From Pseudogymnoascus destructans (Eukaryota > Ascomycota > Leotiomycetes > Thelebolales > Thelebolaceae): a stretch of 64,000 nt of DNA. Below are positions 57,236 to 64,000 of this stretch, piece after piece (position 1 is the first letter of the stretch; each line of letters begins with the position of its first letter). The DNA lies in assembly GCF_001641265.1 (NCBI RefSeq), contig NW_020167526.1, positions 62,001 through 126,000 on the forward strand. The letters are read 5' to 3'. The notes under the pieces are model-generated. The model did not search any database and had not been told where the DNA came from. It saw nothing but the letters and a program-made list of their open reading frames with translations. A program made the position numbers and the translations under genes.

Positions 57236-58675
57236 ATGTATGTCCGCACGCCTGCGACCCCGCCTAACACTTCCCTTGCTCCACCATCTCAAGTGCGATA
57301 CATTATCTTCCGCCATCCGGGTTACGACGATGCGCGTAATGTCTTGCTCAAACTCTTTGCGCCTGATGCGTCCTCATCCTCGTCATCATCTGGTTCTTCA
57401 GGCATTGGCTTGCACGCCGGCTATGCGTTAACGGCTTGCGGTATCATAGCCGGAAATCGATGGGATGGCTGGCTCTCGGAACACAGACACCGCTATGGAG
57501 GTCGAGATGACTCCACCCGAATCACTTTTTGTCCGCTGATCGAGAGAAGATGCTAGACAACCACAGCTACTACTTCCACTTACCCCACGATGACGATGAC
57601 GACGACGAGGATACTCGCTCGCCATATCCAATCGTGCCGACGTTTCGAGAGTGGCCCTTCCCGCACGACCAGCTGCCGCCGTCTTGGACACAAACTGCAC
57701 CGCCCGAATTGTTGGAACAACCACAGACATATTCCGTTTCCAGTCTGACCATGGCGCTGCGACAACGTGATGTAACCTGCCGCATCACCGGCTATCGAGA
57801 AGGGCTTCAAACGGCGCATGTGTGCCCCCAGGCGGAAGAAGATTGGTACCTACGAAACAGCATGCCGAGATATAATTCTGGGAATTCCGAAAGCGTTGAT
57901 AATCCAGCCAATGCTCTTCTTCTCCGCGCAGATTTGCATATTGCTTTCGACAAGCCTAGCTTCGTCTTCGTCCCTAAACCCGCTAGTGTTGAATCGCAAC
58001 AGTTTGTTCTCCACCTGCTCGAGCCATCTCAGGAATTTGAATCTCTATATCATAATCGAGCGATGCAAAGTTTTAGGAGTGAGTGTGGAGCTCTTGTTTG
58101 CACGTTTGGCCTGGACCATTTTCCCATTAGTGGCCGGCTTCCTAAAGGGCAAGATACAACGACGCCTACGATTAAGCACGATGATAAACAAGGCAGATGG
58201 GGCAGAGATGGCAGCTTTCTTCGCGTCGGCAGAGCAGTGCGAGGATCTAGTTTCGAGGACATCCAAGTCTCGAAATGTTAGTCCCATGAAACGCGGTAGA
58301 CCGGAAGACAGTGTACGGGAGGCAGACACAGACTCATCGCGAGAAGATGAGCATCAACGATCCCGAAAACGTCGTCGACGTTCTAACTCAGTGCAAGATC
58401 TGGCAACCATGGAGGAAACTTCCCTCGGTGCTCCAAGTACAAACGTACCCTCGCCTACGACGCCGGTTTCTTTTCAAGACGCGGCATGCCTTCGGCAAGA
58501 ATGGTTACACGAAGAAAGACAGCGCTCTAATCCGAGCCACCAATGGGAGGAAGAAATGGCATGGGCAGCTGGTGTCTACAAAGGAGATGTCACGCTTGGC
58601 GAGACCAATGCTGAGCGATGGCTTGAGTTTAATGGCGGGGAGCACCCTCCCAACAAAGAGCACTGGGACTACTAA
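57236..58675 (+). CDS. HNH-nuclease-domain protein (fungal HNH_2-like family)
   Basis: The start is ATG at 57236 (MYVRTPATPPNT). Next comes VRYIIFRHPGYDDARNVLLKLF, then LPHDDDDDDED, and the HNH-like core RQRDVTCRITGYREGLQTAHVCPQAEEDWY ... VDNPANALLLRADLHIAFDKPSFVFVPK. The C-terminal part is VSVELLFARLAWTIFPLVAGFLK, KADGAEMAAFF, and a basic tail to a TAA at 58675. Two frame changes are needed. The first, near 57530, is explained either by a 56-nt intron (57497-57552) or by one missing T in the T5 run at 57527-57531. The second, near 58074, needs one T fewer in a T4 run. With both, the frame is continuous. HNH_2 proteins are widespread in fungi; nuclease activity is not shown. It could be a recent pseudogene. 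Confidence 0.68.
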
Positions 58676-59628
58676 CTGGAACCTATGGTGACCGCTTTAG
58701 CCGGGTATTCCATCTGCGCTTCTCGTGGTGATGACGGCGGCGACAAAAAAACGAAACTCAGTATGGTCTAGGGATGGCAATTATAGATGTTTATCGTTCT
58801 GTAAAAGCTTGCCGCGACGGAGGGGTACAGTATCCCTCAGGCCGTCTTGGAGAAAGCAACGCATATGATGGTGATGAACGGCGTTTGCGGTACGACTTGC
58901 GAGGTTGAGAACTTGACTCTGCGGGCACATGCAAGGCTGGCTGTGGCTCAAATGCGGGTGTACGAATTAAGAGCCTGATTTGCTGGAATAGAGAGGGGCT
59001 TCTGTTATGACGGTACACAGGTGCTAGGGTTGGGACAACCATTTGTTTCCTTTCTAGTCTTGGGTATTACGTGACCGCAACTGTAAGTACAGCAAATCTC
59101 CCTACATACAAGGTGCGGAACCATTTGTAGAACCATCTCCGATCCTCAGCTAATACACAAGGATGTGTACCATTTATACGGACTATTACAGTTGCGGTCA
59201 CGTAATACCCAAGGCTAGAAAGGAAACAAATGGTTGTCACAGCCCTAGCACCTGTGTACCGTCATATCAGGACGGGAGAACTTACACCTATCATTGCCCG
59301 CCTTCGTCTTAAAGAACCTCCCTCTGCTAGGCCATCGCCTTATTCGATACGATTCTGAGATTCCCAGCGCTCAAACACCGCGAACATGGATGGCTGACCC
59401 AAGATAGTTCAGGGGAATTTCTGTGACGCCTCAGAATAAACACGGAATTGGAGACTCATGATACACTGTTTACTTCCCCTGATCCTCGTTTGTTTTCATT
59501 GTTTATTATCAATAGTTCCGAATACTGTGATGTTGAACCGGAATCTATTCTGTCATGTTCCACTCCCAAATCCCTTCTCATTAGCTAAATCCTATCTTAT
59601 CCTACTCACGTTGCATTCCCCATCTTCT
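58676..59628. other. Spacer holding a MITE
   Basis: Contains the 257-bp MITE at 59008-59264. Flanking frames (minus strand 59042-58791) are basic and Ser/Pro-rich with no motif. Nothing else seen. Confidence 0.45.
59008..59264. mobile_element. 257-bp MITE with 78-bp inverted repeats and TA target duplication
   Basis: Flanked by TA at 59006-59007 and 59265-59266. The arms (59008-59086 and 59187-59264) start TGACGGTACACAGGTGC and match at all but about four positions. The loop is about 100 bp. No coding capacity; the TA target suggests mobilisation by a Tc1/mariner transposase. Near-identical arms suggest recent activity. Confidence 0.94.
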
Positions 59629-60320
59629 CTAAGCTCTCCCATCCCTTGTATTCACTCCGTCATTGACCCTCATCCGATCCGTGCTCCCCTTCCTTTTCTG
59701 ACAGCATCTCGGCAGAGCAAGCACCTTTTTACCCGCATAATCCGCCGGGTCGATCTCAAAACTGATACTCTCGTTTACATATATGCCTCCATCTTCGATT
59801 TCAAAAATGTTGATCTGCAGCACTTCTGGATCGGTGTCGTGGTCGAATGTAATTCCATAATAATCAATCATACTTGAATACAAAGCAGCATCAGTGTGAG
59901 GTCTCAAGGACAAGGAGTTATAAGATAATAACCTATACACGTCCGGCCTAGCCTCTACAGCCAACCTGTGTATTCATCCCGCACGACCATATCCCCAGGG
60001 ATGTCAGGCTGTACCTCCCTGTGGTATATTGTTTGGAACGCCAGCTTCGCCAACTCGGGGCCGCCTGGTAACGGAAATGTAGGGTATGCCACGAAACACT
60101 TGGAAGGAGCTTCTGAATTGCTATCAGGGGACCTTCGACTTGGATTCGAAGAGGTTGGCTTAGATGGTACATGGAGGTGGTGGTGGGGTTCTTTATGGCA
60201 TGGTGGGATACATAGTGGAAGAGCTGGTTGATCCGAGGGTGGAGGATTGAAGCGGTGTATGTTGTACTTGTGTGTTCCGTTCGTGAGGCGTGAGGCATGG
60301 AATATCGGGGAGACTCATTG
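59629..60320 (-). CDS. Unrecognised minus-strand gene candidate
   Basis: Two protein-like frames abut. The upstream one is open from about 60320 to a TAG near 59956 and holds SKCFVAYPTFPLPGGPELAKLAFQ and YHREVQPDIPGDMVVRDEYTGWL. The downstream one, 59964-59629, reads VYRLLSYNSLSLRPHTDAALYSSM and HDTDPEVLQINIFEIEDGGIYVNE. A short intron or frameshift near 59945-59980 would join them. I recognise no family; hydrophobic-polar patterning suggests a folded domain. The start is unknown and may lie beyond 60320. Confidence 0.33.
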
Positions 60321-61350
60321 CATCTATTGTTGTACAGTACAGGGAGTGAAGGTAAGCATGCTAACCTGGAAAACGACCGAAAGATTCTCTAGGCTGGCCT
60401 TACGCTGCACGAGGAATCTTTGGCTATTAGCTTGGTCTTGAACCCTTCGTTTAGCAATGCTTGATCGAAATATGCTGTGCCAGTTGTGGCGATGTGTTGG
60501 CTGATAAGTGCTGATAGGAATGATGGGCAAGAAGAGGGAAGGAGTGACAACAGAATCGTTTCCTAGCCCCGCCACACACGGCCACAACTCACCAGCCCTC
60601 AATGTGTAATTGCGAATAATTACAATGTTTGGAAGGTGGGATTGTTGGTCATAATCGTGACCGGCCACGATATGGAATTCTGTCGCCATAGGCGAGTTAG
60701 ACGATACGTTACCCACGTGATGCAAGTGCATTAGGCAGAAAGACCAGGCGGTCAACCAAATTTGTCAGAAACAGCAACCCAAAGCCAACAACCTCTCAAC
60801 AATATCAGCTTCGAGCTACAGTATGTAATATTGACATTTTATGTATTTGATCATCAAAGCTGATGGAGTAGTTAGATTAACATCAGAGGGTGGGTGCGCA
60901 TCATGTCTAGTTGGGGACAGTTTCAAACACCTCTTTTAAACAAACCATAGCTCCAGTGCACATAAAATAAAGTATTAAGTCATATTACATTTGGCAAGCA
61001 CCAGATCAAATACCTGTCAGCAAAACCCCTATCACACCCAAGAAATCGACGGAGCTTCGCTCGAAAATTGAGGCTACGAAACCTGACCAAAAGGGATTAA
61101 ATGTTATTTTCGCTGAGGTTAAAGACTAAGTAGGTAGTAGCCAGAATATTACAAGTAGCTGTGCTAATACTATGCACCTTGTAGCTCGGCCTGTCAGGAT
61201 TTGCGACATCCGAGCGGACCGAAGAAGACACAAGAGAAGTTCGTTTAACAACGGCGAAGTGCGTCGTTTTTCTTATCAAGGGAGCATTTGAAGTTGGAGG
61301 GGACAGAATCGATGGAGATGGATTAGGACATACAGGACTCTCTTCAGTTG
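60321..61350. other. Spacer, no gene recognised
   Basis: AT-rich from about 60770. Short frames on the minus strand (60755-60324 and 61279-61097) have no motifs. No repeat or RNA gene seen. Confidence 0.4.
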
Positions 61351-62890
61351 CTACAAAATACGACAGTAGTGATTATAAACACAAATTGAGGTATATATTT
61401 TTGCTCGTTGAATTACGTCTACAGAAGCACTGGTTCTGCTCATGATTCCTGTTGCCCAGAAGTTGGGCGTATGAATTCCTCCTTGATTCCCCAACGCATT
61501 TCCTGCTGCTCTGGCGGTAGAATTCCCGTTGGTGTCCGCCCAGTTTTCCTCTTGCGCAGACGTTGGCCAATCGCGTATGAACTCATCTTGGATTCCCCAA
61601 CGCATTTCCTGCTGATCTGGCGGTAGAATTCCTGTGCTATCTGCCCAGGTTTCCTCTTGCGCAGATGTTGGCCAAACGCATATGGACTCATCTTGGATTC
61701 CCCAATGCATTTCCTGCTGATCTGGCGGTAGAATTCCTGTGCTATCTGCCCAGGTTTCCTCTTGCGCAGATGTTGGCCAAACGCATATGGACTCATCTTG
61801 GATTCTCCAATGCATTTCCTGCTGATCTGGCGGTAGAATTCCGGTGGTGTCCGCCCAGGTTTCCTCTTGCGCAGGCGCTAGGCACCCGCGTATGACGTCC
61901 TCTTGGATTCCCCACCCTATATCTTGTTGTATTGGTGGTATACTGGCTATCCCAGCAGCGCCATCATTATGGACCTTATGTCCAATATTTTGTCTCCAAT
62001 ATCCCCATTCTAGAGTTATAGGCATATGTTCCCCAACCTGAGCAGTGCCTTGTTGGTGTTCTGTTGAGGTGAGATCGCAAGTATGGGAAGTTGGCGCATG
62101 ATTATAGAGCCTTCCTGTTTGCGACATGGTCATTGCTGCTGGATCCACCGCTGGCGATTCCGGGGCTAAAATGGAATCAGCAATTTGACATCTGAGACTT
62201 AGGATAAGGGTGTAAGTTACTTACAGAGATTCCTCGCGATTTGGTCCGTTGCAAAATATTGCATACGGTTTGGCTCCTCTGACAGATGGTTTGATATGGT
62301 TGGATCACTACTACCTGGAGACGTCGAAAGGCCTGAATTCGCAGTACCATTGCCGGAGGAGCAACTAGGGGAAGGATGACCGGACACCAAGTTCTCAATG
62401 TTTATTTCCGAGGTATAGAAAGGCTCGTGGCCCCGATTATCGTCATCAACTTCTGGCAGCTTGTGGGATATATTAAAGCAATCAGCAAAGTGCTCGAACC
62501 AATCCGAATATCGTTTTGACTCGCAACATTCGATTCCTTTTCAATATGCCCGGCAGCCTCTAGTATCATTTGCAGCCCAGATGTCTCATCAGTATTTGAT
62601 CCAAGCTTGGTGCCGCTGCAGATGCCGCTCATCTTATGTTTATCCGATGTTGCCACGCCATTATCTTGAACTTTGGGTATAGTTCCAGCGGATGAACTGC
62701 ACCTTCTTTTCTTGGTACCTAAGCCGGCTTTATCGCTTGAATTTATTGACCAAGGCCTTTTCTTCTTGGTCTGTAGGTTCCTGGGTTGAGTTTCAATGAA
62801 AATGCAGCGACTATTTCGGAGTCCTAGATTAAAATGTCAGCAATGTGCTAGAACAGTAAAACTGTTAGGGGGGGGGGTCAGATCACCCAT
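61351..62890 (-). CDS. Protein with 35-residue tandem repeats, divergent from the HET gene
   Basis: Best model: a 4-nt first exon at 62890-62887 (ATG G), then 62823-62225 and 62165-61351. The second intron (GTAAGT...TTTTAG, 57 nt) is convincing; the first is less so. The second exon is basic at its start (KKKRPWSINSSDKAGLG, KKRRCSSSAG), then GLQMILEAAGHIEKES and, one frame on, KRYSDWFEHFADCFNI and LPEVDDD. Joining them needs one extra A in the run near 62518-62521. The last exon has MSQTGRLYNH and about five repeats of GILPPDQQEMHWGIQDES...VWPTSAQEETWADST, rich in Gln, Trp and Glu. The final repeat has an extra base that changes the C-terminus. No family recognised; basic N-terminus and repeats would fit a nuclear or scaffold protein, but that is a guess. 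Confidence 0.5.
61482..61960 (-). repeat. 105-bp coding tandem repeat, four full units and part of a fifth
   Basis: Units begin at 61482, 61587, 61692, 61797 and 61902, exactly 105 bp apart. The units at 61587 and 61692 are nearly identical; divergence rises toward both ends. 105 bp is 35 codons, so unit gain or loss keeps frame. In the 61482 unit an extra A (ACCAACGGG instead of ACCACGGG-type sequence) shifts the frame. Confidence 0.95.
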
Positions 62891-63127
62891 GGTCAGGTCA
62901 CCTACGTTCAGATAATCGTCGTAACCAATAGCGGCATCCACCCTCTTTCAAGCGCTTCGAGATTTGGGTGATCTCGACCTTTCGCTTCGCTCAAGCGAAA
63001 GGTTGGCTAGGACGATTAGTGCTTCACTTCAGCCTTGTTCATTTTAGTCAAGCTCACTTTAGGAACCTTTATAGCGTTTTTATTGTTGTGACGTATCGTT
63101 CATTAACTCCATAGATGAGAAGATAAA
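62891..63127. promoter_or_regulatory. Shared 237-bp divergent promoter of the repeat-protein and HET genes
   Basis: It holds an inverted copy of HET coding sequence (62929-62972) and a perfect 11-bp-arm hairpin at 62977-63003 (ACCTTTCGCTT ... AAGCGAAAGGT). A TTATAGCG-type AT patch lies near 63069. No known operator recognised. Confidence 0.55.
62929..62972 (-). repeat. Inverted partial copy of HET coding sequence
   Basis: The reverse complement matches 63219-63272, within HET exon 1, except for an 8-bp gap (CGGCAAGC absent), a one-base gap and little else. The arms are about 250 bp apart. Confidence 0.85.
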
Positions 63128-64000
63128 ATGTCCGACATTGACGACCAGTTAAGCACGCTGTGCGAAGTGTGCCTGAAGGTTTTCAGCCTCAACCCAGACA
63201 ACGATACCGAATACTCTCATCACCCAAATCTCGAAGCGCTTCGGCAAGCGAAAGAGGGTGGATGCTCGCTATGCAACGTTATTTGGGATAGTATTCAGGA
63301 TCATCATGAGGGTGAAATAGTTTGGCGCAGGAGAAAGATCTTCGACCAACCTCCGGTAATGTTGCAGTTCTATAGCAAAAACCACGAGAAGGAGGAGGAC
63401 TGGAGAGTAGACCTTGGGATAGGACCGCTTAAAGAATGTAGCTATGAAACTGTTCATACTAAAAATTGTACTGATTGTGTCAAGATGACAATTCCGATGG
63501 CGACGAGCCATGCAGCAGAAAGCATACTCCAGGAACAAAGACTGATTCGCCAGAAACATGGCGTCTCATTAATCATTGGTTACACGACTGCATCAGCAAT
63601 CATACCGGATGCACCATGTCTAAAAGAGATTCAAACAGTAGTCGTAACAACTTACCTGACCGAATCATTGACGTTGGAAAGCCCGGTGACGCTACTGTAC
63701 GGCTGCGTTGTGCCGTCGATATGAATCCCGAGGAGCGTACTTCCCGCTATCTCACACTCAGCCATCGATGGCCGAAGGGTCAGTTGATCAGCCTCACGGA
63801 CAAAACCTTGGCTTCCTTCAAACGTGGAATACCTATTTCTGATCTGCCAAAGACCTTTCAGGATGCAGCCCAAGCAACTCGACAGCTGAAAGAAAGGTTC
63901 CTGTGGATCGACTCCCTTTGCATCATGCAAGACTCAGTGTCGGACTGGAGAGAGCAAGCCGCAAAGATGGGGAGCATCTATATGTATGGTCTATGTAACT
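63128..64000 (+). CDS. HET-domain (heterokaryon incompatibility) protein, 3' end outside window
   Basis: The start is ATG at 63128 (MSDIDDQLSTLCEVC). Exon 1 is 63128-63437; a 47-nt intron (63438-63484, GTAGCT...TCAAG) brings exon 2 into frame and it stays open to the window edge. Features: N-terminal CEVCLKVF ... GGCSLCNVIW; PETWRLINHWLHDCISNHTGC; LPDRIIDVG; then the HET domain RYLTLSHRWPKGQLISL, LPKTFQDAAQATRQL, RFLWIDSLCIMQDSVSDWREQAAKMGSIY. Without the intron the frame would stop at 63724, before the HET domain. HET domains trigger fungal cell death on recognition of non-self and appear in many copies per genome. The intron donor is weak but the frame change is required and all following sequence agrees with the family. 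Confidence 0.9.

Overview
This window is nuclear DNA of a filamentous ascomycete (Pezizomycotina). Coding genes carry short introns (47-190 nt) with GTRNGT donors and CTAAC/CTGAC branch points. Several genes have typical filamentous-fungal architectures: a class II myosin of about 2,400 residues, a GRAM-TBC-EF-hand protein, a choline sulfatase and a HET-domain gene. There are also two dispersed 5S rRNA genes, plus pogo, hAT and gypsy transposons. I cannot name a genus.

The layout alternates between conserved blocks and repeat-rich blocks. 1-14 kb: the 3' end of a Tudor-SN (SND1) gene, an unnamed conserved fungal protein, a Cti6-like PHD protein, a choline sulfatase and a YAT-family amino-acid permease. 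14.4-18.8 kb: a degenerate transposon stack made of two pogo-type transposases, a hAT fragment, a gypsy-family LTR and a 367-bp insert with a perfect 5-bp target duplication. 18.9-21.1 kb: a MAPEG protein, two 5S rRNA genes and an uncertain ORF. 21.6-41.7 kb: a conserved core with myosin II, a Red1-like zf-C3H1 protein, Rqc2/NEMF and a Gyp2-like RabGAP. 42.6-56 kb: a decayed NLR-type gene (SesB-like lipase, NACHT remnant, about 14 ankyrin repeats) invaded by a solo LTR and a pogo element, then further pogo, MITE and gypsy wrecks and gene remnants. 57-64 kb: an HNH-nuclease gene, a 257-bp MITE, an unrecognised minus-strand gene, and a head-to-head pair consisting of a 35-residue-repeat protein gene and a HET-domain gene that runs off the window.

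The housekeeping genes do not form one pathway. They cover RNA decay (Tudor-SN, Red1-like), ribosome quality control (Rqc2), chromatin (Cti6-like), cytokinesis (myosin II), Rab traffic (Gyp2-like), and sulfur and nitrogen acquisition (choline sulfatase, permease). The accessory part is more coherent: NLR-like and HET genes are the usual parts of fungal allorecognition and cell-death systems, and they lie here among nested transposons. The most interesting signals are: (1) insertions whose target duplications can be read exactly and whose removal in silico restores a reading frame; (2) the divergent repeat-protein/HET pair, with an inverted copy of HET coding sequence placed near their shared promoter; and (3) several accessory genes whose only visible lesion is a one-base slip at or near a short homopolymer, so pseudogene and assembly error cannot be separated here. 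All exon structures were read by eye, and no similarity search was run.
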